NCBI GenBank assembly: GCA_039812545.1
Contig: JBDIAR010000177.1
Location: 1 to 6,659 of the forward strand
Reading direction: 5' to 3'
Length of the DNA stretch: 6,659 nucleotides
Origin: JBDIAR01 sp039812545
Lineage (GTDB): Bacteria > Actinomycetota > Actinomycetes > Actinomycetales > Dermatophilaceae
In this document: positions 1 through 6,391 of the stretch, one piece after another
Layout: each line of letters begins with the position of its first letter
Position numbering within the stretch: position 1 is the first letter of the stretch
The notes under the pieces: model-generated
The model's database searches: none
Seen by the model: the letters and a program-made list of their open reading frames with translations, nothing else
What the model was told of the DNA's origin: nothing
Program-made: the position numbers and the translations under genes

Positions 1-1
1 C

Positions 2-658
2 GTCGCGCTCGCGTGGAGGATCGCGACCGGGGTCGGCCTGCTGGCGGCTCCGGCCGACACGATCCGGTACTACACGCGCGAGTTGTGGGACACCGGGCGG
101 GTCGGGGGAGCGTCTTACCCGGACAACCAGTCGCTGACCGGGGTGTTGGCCCGGGTCCTGGACACCGACTCCCCGCCGCGGTGGGCGGTGGCGGGTTTGC
201 TCGTGGTCGGCCTGGGACTCGGGACGCCGGCCTGTCGACGGGAACTGGCCCGTGGCGACGAACTTTCTGCCGTTCTGGCGATGGCGTTCGGGATCCTGCT
301 CGCCTCGCCGGTCTCCTGGTCGCATCACTGGGTGTGGGTCGTCCCGATGCTCATGGTCGCGTGGGCACGCCGAGCCGAGTGGAGCGGGTTCGGGTGGAGC
401 GGGTTCGGGACCGGACCGGGGTTCAGGGGCGGGCGCCCGCGGTGGGGGCGGGCGCGCATGATCTTGGCGCCACTGATCGGGGCAGCCATGGTCATCGAAC
501 CGCTCTGGCTGGCGCAGGTCTGCCCCTGGCGTCCGGGGATGATCCTGCTCACCGCCCTGATGCCGGGGGCTGCGGTCCTGGCTCTATGGGGGATGGCTTC
601 GGCCGGGCGAACCGGCAGTCCTGCCCTGACTCGGGAGACCGTCGGTGTATCGGGTTGA
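2..658 (+). CDS. GT87-family membrane mannosyltransferase, C-terminal part (5' end outside window)
   Basis: The open frame runs into the window from the left with no start, so only the last 218 residues are visible. The visible part resembles polyprenol-phosphate-mannose-dependent alpha-mannosyltransferases of the GT87 (DUF2029/PimE-like) group. It has an NQSLTGVLAR segment at bases 128-157, then hydrophobic helices, then SPVSWSHHWVWVVP, whose HHWVW is typical of actinobacterial GT87 proteins. Such enzymes sit in the plasma membrane and add mannose to lipid carriers or envelope glycolipids on the outer face. At least four membrane segments remain. A Gly/Arg-rich stretch (bases 380-460) between two helices contains an in-frame 15-bp duplication. 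The stop overlaps the next gene by 14 bases, suggesting translational coupling. Family assignment is by motif recognition; acceptor and sugar are inference. Confidence 0.75.
   Translation, partial: VALAWRIATGVGLLAAPADTIRYYTRELWDTGRVGGASYPDNQSLTGVLARVLDTDSPPRWAVAGLLVVGLGLGTPACRRELARGDELSAVLAMAFGILLASPVSWSHHWVWVVPMLMVAWARRAEWSGFGWSGFGTGPGFRGGRPRWGRARMILAPLIGAAMVIEPLWLAQVCPWRPGMILLTALMPGAAVLALWGMASAGRTGSPALTRETVGVSG
380..409 (+). repeat. 15-bp perfect tandem duplication inside the GT87 gene
   Basis: The unit TGGAGCGGGTTCGGG occurs at 380-394 and again directly at 395-409. The length is a multiple of three, so it encodes WSGFG twice and keeps the frame open. It lies in a hydrophilic Gly-rich loop, where a length change is likely to be tolerated. 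Confidence 0.85.
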
Positions 659-2045
659 GGAACTCCTCGTGGCGGTGAGACACGCGCTCTGCCGCCTCGT
701 GGGGTGGTCGGTGGACCGCGCCGCGCGACTGGCCGTTCTGGCTGTGGTCCTGCGCGTGGCCCTCGCCGTGCTCGTCGACGGGCACGGGCCGGATCGGGAG
801 ACCTACCGCGGCTGGGGGCGGGCGCTGCGCACGCACCCGGTCGCCGACTTCTACGCCGTGGTACCGGACGCGGACCACCTGCCCGGCGACCTCTGGTTGC
901 ACGCCCTGCTAGCGCGCGCCGCCAATCCGGACTCGGCGGCATACCCCTTGCTGCTCAAGGGCGTTCCGATCCTGGCCGACCTCGTCATCGCCGCCGCGAT
1001 GATGTCTCTCGTCGGGTGGCTCGTCGGTTCACGAGCGGGTCGTGCCACGGCGCTGGCATACCTGTGGTGCCCGGCACCCATCGTCGTCGGAGCGGTCTGG
1101 GGCCAGTGGGATCACGTCTCGATTGCAGCTCTGCTCGGGGCGGTGACCATCGCCGTGCGTTCGCCCCGACGTCTGCCGCTCCCCGCCGCCCCGGCGGCCT
1201 GGGCCGTCTTGATGAAACCCCAACTCGTCATCGGAGTGGCGGTCCTGCTCGTCGTCGGCGTCCCCGGCCGGCGGCTGGCGACAACGCTGGCCCGCGGCGT
1301 GATTCCGGCGCTGGCCACCACCGTCCTGGTCTGCGGTCCGTTCCAGGTGGGCATTCTCGGTGCGCGCTGGTCCCTCGCCGACCGACTCGCGGTCGTCGCC
1401 GATCGCTACACGGGCGTGTCGCTCGGTGCCCCGAACCTGTGGAGCGTCGTCATGCCCGGCTGGCACCTGGACGACGAACGACTCCTCGGCATACCGGCCC
1501 GTCTGCTGGGTCACGTCCTGCTCGGGCTCGTGGTGGCTGCTGCCGTGCTGCTCGCTCTGCGCGCGATCCGGGCCGGGCGCACCCGTCGCGCAACGGCCGG
1601 CGCGTGGACCGTCATGATCGCCCTGGGCGGCTTCTTCCTGCTGGAAACCCGCAACCACGAGCGCTACGTCATGCCGTGGCTCGTCGCCTCGATCCTCTGG
1701 GTGGGAGTCGCCGGGCCGGCCCGGTTGCGCCGCGCTTTGCCGATCGCGGTGTTCGGGTTGTCGACTGCGGTGGCGCTCATCACCGCCCTGGGGTGGCTGT
1801 GGCCGGTGGACTGGCGCGACCCGACCTACCGAACCATCGCCGCGATCTACCTGGCGGTCTTCGCGTGGCTGCTCGGTTGTTCCGGTGGTGCCGGCCCGGG
1901 CCGGGGTGGGCAGCTAGATTTGCGGCATGGCCAAACGCAAGATCGTGCTGCAGCCCGCCGCGGATTCGACGGGGTCGTCGGCGCTGATCGACCGGTTCGC
2001 GGCGATCCGGCGGGAGCTCGAGGTGCCGGACGCCTTTCCGGCTGA
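645..2045 (+). CDS. Polytopic membrane glycosyltransferase, Gpi18/GT-C-like
   Basis: A 466-residue frame with about ten hydrophobic helices (near residues 27-44, 104-127, 133-151, 157-172, 183-206, 216-234, 288-306, 318-334, 343-356, 364-385 and 397-411). The family-like features are an early acidic loop D50-RETYRGW followed by HPVADFY (64-70), LKGVPILADL (104-113), VWGQWD (151-156), MKPQL (190-194) and RNHERY (336-341). This order of loop acid, WGQ-D, KPQ and HERY is what I know from Gpi18-like (COG5542) and other GT-C mannosyltransferases that use a lipid-phosphate sugar donor. The GTG at 645 has GGGAG seven bases upstream. A second GTG at 669, with GAGG eight bases upstream, is equally possible and would remove the overlap with the GT87 gene. 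The last 40 or so residues (from about 424) are Arg/Gly-rich, not membrane-like, and overlap the ribonuclease gene by 119 bases. The true end may be near 1917. Acceptor unknown. Confidence 0.7.
   Translation: MYRVEELLVAVRHALCRLVGWSVDRAARLAVLAVVLRVALAVLVDGHGPDRETYRGWGRALRTHPVADFYAVVPDADHLPGDLWLHALLARAANPDSAAYPLLLKGVPILADLVIAAAMMSLVGWLVGSRAGRATALAYLWCPAPIVVGAVWGQWDHVSIAALLGAVTIAVRSPRRLPLPAAPAAWAVLMKPQLVIGVAVLLVVGVPGRRLATTLARGVIPALATTVLVCGPFQVGILGARWSLADRLAVVADRYTGVSLGAPNLWSVVMPGWHLDDERLLGIPARLLGHVLLGLVVAAAVLLALRAIRAGRTRRATAGAWTVMIALGGFFLLETRNHERYVMPWLVASILWVGVAGPARLRRALPIAVFGLSTAVALITALGWLWPVDWRDPTYRTIAAIYLAVFAWLLGCSGGAGPGRGGQLDLRHGQTQDRAAARRGFDGVVGADRPVRGDPAGARGAGRLSG
1915..1926 (+). promoter_or_regulatory. 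Probable -10 box of a leaderless promoter for the RNB gene
   Basis: TAGATT at 1915-1920 fits the actinobacterial -10 pattern TANNNT. Six bases then separate it from the A of the ATG at 1927, which is where transcription would be expected to begin. No Shine-Dalgarno sequence lies at a usable distance (the nearest G-rich run ends at 1910). The TAG inside the box is an in-frame stop, so 1927 is the first credible start codon. No convincing -35 was seen, which is common for such promoters. The leaderless reading is inference. Confidence 0.5.
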
Positions 2046-3381
2046 CGCGCAGGCCCAGGCGGAAGCTGCGGCACAGACGCCGCTACCGACCCTGCGCGAC
2101 GAGACGGCCGTCCCCTTCGTCACCCTCGACCCGCCGGGATCGATGGACCTCGACCAGGCCATGTGCCTCGAACGACGTCTCGCGCCGGACGGGTCACGGA
2201 TCGGCTACCGCGTGCGGTATGCCATTGCCGCCGTGCCGCTGTTCGTCACCCCGGACAGCCCGCTGGATGTCGAGACGCGGCGTCGCGGCGTGACGATCTA
2301 CTGTCCGGACCAGCGCACCCCGCTGCACCCGCAGGTCCTCAGCGAGGCTGCGGCCAGCCTGCTGCCGGACCAGGCGCGACCGGCATACGTCTGGGATCTG
2401 GAACTGGACGGGATCGGCGAACTCGTGCAGACCACGCTGTACCCGGCGCTGGTGCGCAGCGTCGCACGACTCGACTACGACGGGGTGCAGCGCGCCGTCG
2501 ACGACGGGACGGCAGACGAGAAGCTGTTGCTGCTCAAAGAAATCGGCGAGTTGCGAATCGGCCTCGAACACAAGCGTGGTGGCGCGAGCCTGCCGATGCC
2601 GGAGCAGGAGGTCGTCGAATCCTCGCCCGGTCATTACGAATTGCGGTTCCGGCCCCCGGTTGCCAGCGAGGACTGGAACGCCCAGATTTCGCTGCTGACC
2701 GGGATGGCCGCCGCTCAGCTCATGCTGGACGCCAAGGTCGGGGTGCTGCGCACGATGCCGGCGCCGGACCAGACGACGATGGACCGGTTCCGGCGCCAGG
2801 TCGGCGCGCTCGGCGTGACCTGGCCGCCGGACATGGCATACGGGGACTTCCTGCGCACCTTGGATCGTGACGATCCTCGGCAGCTGGCGATCATCCACGA
2901 GGCGACCTCGCTGTTCCGGGGCGCGGGATACACGGCGTTCGACGGGGAGCCCCCCGAGCAGCGCACGCATGCCGCCGTCGCCGCGCCCTATGCCCACGTC
3001 ACCGCGCCGCTGCGGCGGCTGGTCGACCGGTTCGGGTTGGCGCTGTGCGTGGCCGTCGCGGCCGGCGAACCCGTCCCCGACTGGGTGCGCGCCGCGTTGC
3101 CCCAACTGAGCGACCTGATGCGCGCGGGGGACCACCGGGCCGGGGCCGTGGAGCGGGCGTGCACCGACGCGGTCGAGGCGGCGGTGCTGGCGGACCGGGT
3201 GGGGGAGCGCTTTGACGGGGTCGTCGTCGAGGTGGCCCAGCGCGGCCAACCGGTCGTGCAGATCCTCGACCCGGCGATCGTGGCGCGCGCGACGGGTTCG
3301 GCGCGCGAGGGCGATCGGGTCCGGGTGCGGTTGAGCCGCGCCGACGTCGGGACCGGCTCGGTGGAGTTCGTGATCGAGTAG
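1927..3381 (+). CDS. Compact RNB-domain (RNase II/R family) ribonuclease
   Basis: A 484-residue protein expected to degrade RNA 3' to 5' in the cytoplasm, releasing nucleoside monophosphates with a Mg2+-dependent RNB domain. Family landmarks are the active-site segment VTLDPPGSMDLDQAM (residues 65-79, with acids D68, D74 and D76), YAIAAV (98-103), RRGVTIYCP (119-127), PLHPQVLSEAAASLLP (132-147), WNAQISLLTGMAAA (250-263) and YAHVTAPLRRLVDR (355-368, with the Arg pair that holds the RNA backbone). There is no clear N-terminal cold-shock domain. Residues 425-484 could be a short S1-like OB fold. It is much shorter than Escherichia coli RNase II (644 residues). Two usual acids differ: the last Asp of the DxDD cluster is Gln77, and the Asp of AIAD is Ala102. 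Gln at the first site is, from memory, seen in actinobacterial relatives. The start is fixed by an upstream in-frame stop. Confidence 0.88.
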   Translation: MAKRKIVLQPAADSTGSSALIDRFAAIRRELEVPDAFPADAQAQAEAAAQTPLPTLRDETAVPFVTLDPPGSMDLDQAMCLERRLAPDGSRIGYRVRYAIAAVPLFVTPDSPLDVETRRRGVTIYCPDQRTPLHPQVLSEAAASLLPDQARPAYVWDLELDGIGELVQTTLYPALVRSVARLDYDGVQRAVDDGTADEKLLLLKEIGELRIGLEHKRGGASLPMPEQEVVESSPGHYELRFRPPVASEDWNAQISLLTGMAAAQLMLDAKVGVLRTMPAPDQTTMDRFRRQVGALGVTWPPDMAYGDFLRTLDRDDPRQLAIIHEATSLFRGAGYTAFDGEPPEQRTHAAVAAPYAHVTAPLRRLVDRFGLALCVAVAAGEPVPDWVRAALPQLSDLMRAGDHRAGAVERACTDAVEAAVLADRVGERFDGVVVEVAQRGQPVVQILDPAIVARATGSAREGDRVRVRLSRADVGTGSVEFVIE

Positions 3382-3387
3382 GCCCCT

Positions 3388-3412
3388 GGAAGCCGGAGGA
3401 CTTCCGGCCTTT
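3388..3412 (+). terminator. Hairpin after the RNB gene, candidate intrinsic terminator
   Basis: GCCGGA at 3392-3397 pairs with TCCGGC at 3403-3408 around a short loop, with one further possible G-T pair inside. It is followed by CTTT. It lies seven bases past the ribonuclease stop codon and just before the tpl promoter, the expected place for a terminator. The stem is short and the T-run weak. An alternative pairing, GGAAG 3388-3392 with CTTCC 3401-3405, competes with it. Confidence 0.4.
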
Positions 3413-3439
3413 GATCGCGCTTCGCGGAAGATCTACGCT
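3411..3439 (+). promoter_or_regulatory. Housekeeping-type promoter for tpl
   Basis: TTGATC (3411-3416), a 17-base spacer and TACGCT (3434-3439) match the sigma-70/SigA pattern TTGACA-17-TANNNT. Transcription should start near 3446, giving a 5' leader of about 43 bases before the tpl ATG. The -35 overlaps the tail of the hairpin behind the RNB gene, so termination of one unit and initiation of the next are packed together. No operator-like inverted repeat was seen beside it. Confidence 0.6.
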
Positions 3440-3488
3440 CTAGCCAGTCCCTTACGGGTGGAGCGTTCAATGACGACGAGGAGCCACG

Positions 3489-4901
3489 ATGTCCGAACCC
3501 CTGTGGTTGACGATGGGTCAGCAGCGCCAGCGCCGCAGCTGGGCCGAACCGTACAAGATCAAAATGGTCGAACCGTTGAAGATGACGACGCGCGAGGAAC
3601 GGGAGCGGGCTATCGCCGAGGCGGGTTACAACACCTTCCTGTTGCGCTCGCAAGATGTCTACATCGACCTGTTGACCGACTCCGGGACCAATGCGATGAG
3701 CGACCGGCAGTGGGCGGGTCTCATGTTGGGGGACGAGGCGTATGCCGGGTCGGTGAACTTCTACCGGCTCGAGTCGACGATTCAGCAGTATTACGGATTC
3801 CGCTTTATCGTGCCCACCCATCAGGGGCGCGGTGCGGAGAACCTGTTGTCGCAGGCGGCCATCAAACCCGGTGACCACGTCCCGGGCAATATGTACTTCA
3901 CGACGACGCGATTCCACCAGGAAAAGGCCGGCGCCACGTTCCATGACGTCATCATCGACGAGGCACACGACAGCGAATCCCTTTTCCCCTTCAAGGGCAA
4001 TATCGACCTCGACAAGCTGCAGCGGCTCATCGACGAGGTCGGGGCCGACAAGATCCCCTATGTCTGTCTGGCGGCCACCGTGAATATGGCTGGAGGCCAA
4101 CCGATTTCGATGGCCAACGCGCGAGCGGTGCGAGAACTGACCGATCGGTACGGCATCAAGGTGTACCTCGACGCCACCCGGGTCGTCGAGAACTCCTACT
4201 TCGTCAAGGAGCGCGAAGAGGGGTATGCCGACACGTCCCTCGCCGAGATCGTCCGCGAATTCTGCTCGTATGCCGACGGCGCGACGATGTCGGGCAAGAA
4301 GGACCACATCGTCAATATCGGCGGTTGGCTCGCCACGAATGACCCCGAATTGTTCGAAGAGGCCCGCAATCTCGTGGTCGTCTACGAGGGGCTGCACACC
4401 TATGGCGGGATGGCCGGTCGCGATATGGAGGCGATGGCCATCGGTATCGAGGAGTCGATGAGTTTCGACTACATGCGCTCCCGGATCGGCCAGGTCCGTT
4501 ATCTCGGCGAGCTCTTGGAACAGTGGGAGATCCCGTTCGTCAAGCCGGTCGGCGGCCACGCCATCTTCCTGGACGCCCGGCGGTTTTACCCGCACCTGGA
4601 GCAGGAGATGTTCCCGGCGCAGACCCTGGCCGCCGAACTCTACCTGGACTCCGGCATACGGGCCATGGAACGCGGCATCGTCTCGGCCGGCCGAGACCAC
4701 ACGAGCGGGGAGAACCACAAACCCAAGCTCGAACTCACCCGGCTGACCATCCCGCGCCGGGTCTACACCCAGTCCCACATGGACGTCGTCGCCGAGGCCG
4801 TCAAGGCGTGTTACGACAAGCGCTCCCGGGCTCGGGGGCTGACGATGGCATACGAACCGAAGTACCTGCGGTTCTTCCAGGCCCGGTTCGACCCGCGCTG
4901 A
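3489..4901 (+). CDS. tpl: Tyrosine phenol-lyase (beta-tyrosinase, EC 4.1.99.2)
   Basis: A pyridoxal-phosphate enzyme of 470 residues that converts L-tyrosine and water to phenol, pyruvate and ammonia in the cytoplasm. It follows the Citrobacter freundii enzyme (456 residues, recalled) almost throughout with an offset of 14: GYNTFLL (46-52), LLTDSGTNAMSD (61-72), VPTHQGRGAENLLSQ (108-122), GNMYFTTTR (133-141) and SGKKD (268-272). Equivalents of known active-site residues are present: Tyr85, Phe137, Thr138, Asn199, Asp228, Arg231, PLP-lysine Lys271, Tyr305, Arg395 and Phe462. Thr138 and Arg395 mark it as tyrosine phenol-lyase rather than the related tryptophanase, as do NAMSDRQWAG and MERGIVSAGR. 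One active-site-wall change is Leu302-His303 where the Citrobacter protein has Met-Pro. The start is supported by GAGGAG at 3478-3483, five bases before ATG. It appears to be a single-gene unit without a neighbouring tyrosine permease. Its base composition is somewhat less GC-rich than its neighbours, but it carries five copies of the local GGCATAC word, which argues against very recent arrival. Confidence 0.95.
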   Translation: MSEPLWLTMGQQRQRRSWAEPYKIKMVEPLKMTTREERERAIAEAGYNTFLLRSQDVYIDLLTDSGTNAMSDRQWAGLMLGDEAYAGSVNFYRLESTIQQYYGFRFIVPTHQGRGAENLLSQAAIKPGDHVPGNMYFTTTRFHQEKAGATFHDVIIDEAHDSESLFPFKGNIDLDKLQRLIDEVGADKIPYVCLAATVNMAGGQPISMANARAVRELTDRYGIKVYLDATRVVENSYFVKEREEGYADTSLAEIVREFCSYADGATMSGKKDHIVNIGGWLATNDPELFEEARNLVVVYEGLHTYGGMAGRDMEAMAIGIEESMSFDYMRSRIGQVRYLGELLEQWEIPFVKPVGGHAIFLDARRFYPHLEQEMFPAQTLAAELYLDSGIRAMERGIVSAGRDHTSGENHKPKLELTRLTIPRRVYTQSHMDVVAEAVKACYDKRSRARGLTMAYEPKYLRFFQARFDPR

Positions 4902-4925
4902 TCCGCTGGTAGGTGACCCCCGGCA

Positions 4926-4931
4926 TACACT
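4926..4931 (+). promoter_or_regulatory. -10 box of the rnpB promoter
   Basis: TACACT fits TANNNT and ends six bases before 4938, where the long terminal P1 helix of RNase P RNA begins. No clear -35 is visible near 4903-4908. The box overlaps one copy of the repeated heptamer GGCATAC (4922-4928). It starts 25 bases after the tpl stop codon. Confidence 0.5.
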
Positions 4932-4937
4932 GACGGT

Positions 4938-5322
4938 GGAACGAGTCGGTCAGGCGGCCGCGTCAGGGGCAACCCTGCCGAGGAACGTCCGGGCTCCACA
5001 GGGCAAGGTGGTGGCTAACGGCCACCCGGGGTGACCCGCGGGACAGTGCCACAGAAAGCAGACCGCCGGTGGGTCGGGGCGACCCGGCCCACCGGTAAGG
5101 GTGAAACGGCGGTGTAAGAGACCACCAGCGCATCGGGTGACCGGTGCGGCTCGGTAAACCCCACCTGGAGCAAGTCCAGACAGCGCACGTCCGAGGCCGG
5201 CCCGGCCGAGTGCGCGGGTAGGACGCTGGAGGCGGCCAGCAATGGCCGTCCGAGATGGATGGTCGCCACCGGTCGACGCGAGTCGGCCGGGACAGAACCC
5301 GGCGTACCGACCGACTCGTTCC
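4938..5322 (+). ncRNA. rnpB: RNase P RNA, bacterial class A
   Basis: This is the catalytic RNA that, with the RnpA protein, removes 5' leaders from precursor tRNAs. The ends form helix P1: 4938-4951 is exactly complementary to 5309-5322 (14 bp). The universally conserved blocks occur in order: GAGGAACGTCC (4980-4990), ACAGAAA (5051-5057), AAGGGTGAAACGG (5097-5109), GTAAGAGACCACC (5114-5126), GGTAAACCCC (5153-5162), AGATGGATGG (5253-5262) and ACAGAACCCGGCGTA (5292-5306). The GGT at 5153-5155 is the loop that pairs with the tRNA 3' CCA. The length of about 385 nt is normal for a class A molecule. Mature ends are inferred from P1. Several short open frames cross this region on both strands, but none is credible as a gene. 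Confidence 0.96.
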
Positions 5323-5410
5323 CCACTCCCGTATGCCGCTGCCGGGCAACCGAACTCGCCGGCCGGGCGTCATGGGAAGTGCGGGCCCATGGCGGGGCCG
5401 TTTCCATCTT
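5323..5410. other. Spacer between rnpB and the deacetylase gene
   Basis: No gene and no convincing terminator or -10 box was seen here. It contains one GTATGCC copy (5331-5337) and a small inverted repeat, CATGGG (5371-5376) with CCCATG (5386-5391), around a nine-base loop. Some rnpB transcription may read through into the downstream gene. Confidence 0.4.
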
Positions 5411-5416
5411 GGGGAG
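5411..5416 (+). promoter_or_regulatory. Ribosome binding site that sets the deacetylase start
   Basis: GGGGAG lies seven bases before the GTG at 5424. The same frame stays open upstream into rnpB, but only this start has a strong site and yields a proper signal peptide. An in-frame GTG at 5379 has no such site. Confidence 0.75.
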
Positions 5417-5423
5417 ATGCACC

Positions 5424-6173
5424 GTGTCCATCAATTGGGTTTCGCGCGCCTGCGCGGCGTCCGCCGTTCTGATCACCTCGGCCACCGCTCTGGTGGCCGC
5501 ACCGTCCGTCGCTGCACCGTCTGCGGCGGCGGCGTCCGCACCGGCCGCCTCGGTGGCGGCGGCACCGGCGGCCTCGGTCGCGATGCGACCCCTGCCGGCT
5601 CCCGCGGCACCGCGCCCCGCGTCGGCGAAGGTCGTCTACCTCACGTTCGACGACGGCCCGAACGCCACGTACACGCCGCAGGTACTCGCGCTGCTCAAGC
5701 GGTACAACGCCCGGGCGACGTTCTTCATGCTCGGCCAGAATGCCGCCGCGAACCCGAAGCTGGTCAATGCCGTTCGCGCTCAGGGGCACGCGATCGGTAA
5801 CCACACGTGGAATCACCCGGCCCTGACCAGGCTGAGCAACGGCGCCATCGCCCAGCAACTCACTCGCACCACCGCCGTCCTCGGCCGGCGGGCCTGTGTC
5901 CGCCCGCCGTACGGCGACCACAACGCACGCGTCGACGCGGTGATCCGCTCGACCGGCGCGAAGGTGGTCATCTGGACGGTGGACCCGGTGGACTGGGCAC
6001 GCCCGGGCTCGGGGGTCATCGCGTCGCGGGTCATCAACCGGGTTCGGCCCGGCAGCGTGGTGTTGATGCACGATGGTGGGGGGCCGCGCGCCCAGACGGT
6101 GGCCGCCCTCGGCCAGATCCTTCCGTCCCTGCAACGTCAGGGGTACGTGTTCCGGGCCCTGCCCGGCTGCTGA
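5424..6173 (+). CDS. Secreted polysaccharide deacetylase (NodB/CE4 domain)
   Basis: A 249-residue exported metal-dependent enzyme that removes acetyl groups from N-acetylglucosamine-type polymers, most likely peptidoglycan, though chitin-like or other acetylated glycans are possible. Residues 1-30 form a Sec-type signal peptide (charged start, hydrophobic core ACAASAVLITSATALVAA, probable cleavage at AxA). An Ala/Pro/Ser-rich linker runs to about residue 68, then the NodB domain to the end. All five CE4 motifs are intact: TFDDGP (74-79, catalytic base Asp76 and metal ligand Asp77), HTWNH (127-131, metal ligands His127 and His131), RPPYG (160-164), WTVDPVDW (184-191) and VLMHDG (213-218, His216). 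No wall-binding or lipobox motif is visible, so it is probably released or loosely held. The GTG start is chosen from the ribosome binding site. It contains no GGCATAC copy, unlike the RNB, tpl and Gpi18-like genes. A strong hairpin follows. Confidence 0.92.
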   Translation: MSINWVSRACAASAVLITSATALVAAPSVAAPSAAAASAPAASVAAAPAASVAMRPLPAPAAPRPASAKVVYLTFDDGPNATYTPQVLALLKRYNARATFFMLGQNAAANPKLVNAVRAQGHAIGNHTWNHPALTRLSNGAIAQQLTRTTAVLGRRACVRPPYGDHNARVDAVIRSTGAKVVIWTVDPVDWARPGSGVIASRVINRVRPGSVVLMHDGGGPRAQTVAALGQILPSLQRQGYVFRALPGC

Positions 6174-6205
6174 CCCGCGACGGAGGCCGACGGACGACCC
6201 AGGGA

Positions 6206-6248
6206 AGAACCGAGGGGCTCTTGCCATCGGCAAGAGCCCCTCGGTTCT
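6206..6248 (+). terminator. Perfect 20-bp hairpin behind the deacetylase gene
   Basis: Bases 6206-6225 are exactly complementary to 6229-6248, with a three-base loop (ATC). It starts 32 bases past the stop codon. There is no T-run after it (GATATCGG follows). It therefore resembles the U-less terminators proposed for high-GC Gram-positives, and the symmetric stem could also stop transcripts arriving from the right. Confidence 0.75.
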
Positions 6249-6378
6249 GATATCGGGCCCGCCCCCTGCGCCAGCCCGATCTCGTACCTGTATGACGGGT
6301 GACCACGGCGCTCATGACAGGGTTTCGCGGCGAATCTGCACGGATCGCTGGCCTGTTCAGGACAGGGCGTGCGGCATA

Positions 6379-6391
6379 CACCTGACAGGTG
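6379..6391. promoter_or_regulatory. Operator-like palindrome CACCTG-A-CAGGTG
   Basis: A perfect 6+1+6 inverted repeat. It overlaps the end of one GGCATAC copy (6373-6379) and the start of the next (6391-6397), which are direct repeats 18 bases apart. Symmetry of this size suits a dimeric DNA-binding protein, but no regulator is visible, so the role is inference. Confidence 0.4.

Noticed and set aside
3446..3488. TnaC-like leader peptide before tpl
   Set aside because: The 43-base leader is too short. The ATG at 3470 opens a frame that simply runs on inside tpl out of frame, and there is no short peptide with a regulatory Trp or Tyr.
2988..4778. 596-codon open frame on the - strand
   Set aside because: It lies opposite tpl and the end of the RNB gene, both of which have clear family motifs. 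The antisense product has no recognisable domain and is a typical high-GC shadow.
3489..4901. Tryptophanase (tnaA) as the name for the PLP lyase
   Set aside because: The sequence follows tyrosine phenol-lyase at the diagnostic segments, including NAMSDRQWAG, FTTTR and MERGIVSAGR with the Thr and Arg that contact the phenol hydroxyl.
5323..5423. Cyclic-di-AMP (ydaO-type) riboswitch before the secreted wall enzyme
   Set aside because: Such switches often precede actinobacterial wall-enzyme genes, but this spacer is about 100 bases and shows none of the conserved pairing or motifs I would expect.
5259..5423. Longer N-terminus for the deacetylase, starting inside rnpB
   Set aside because: It would place a non-conserved hydrophilic stretch ahead of the signal peptide and overlap the RNase P RNA. 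The GTG at 5424 has a strong ribosome binding site.
5370..6233. 287-codon open frame on the - strand opposite the deacetylase
   Set aside because: The translation is Arg/Gly/His-rich low complexity and runs through the terminator hairpin. The + strand gene has all five CE4 motifs.
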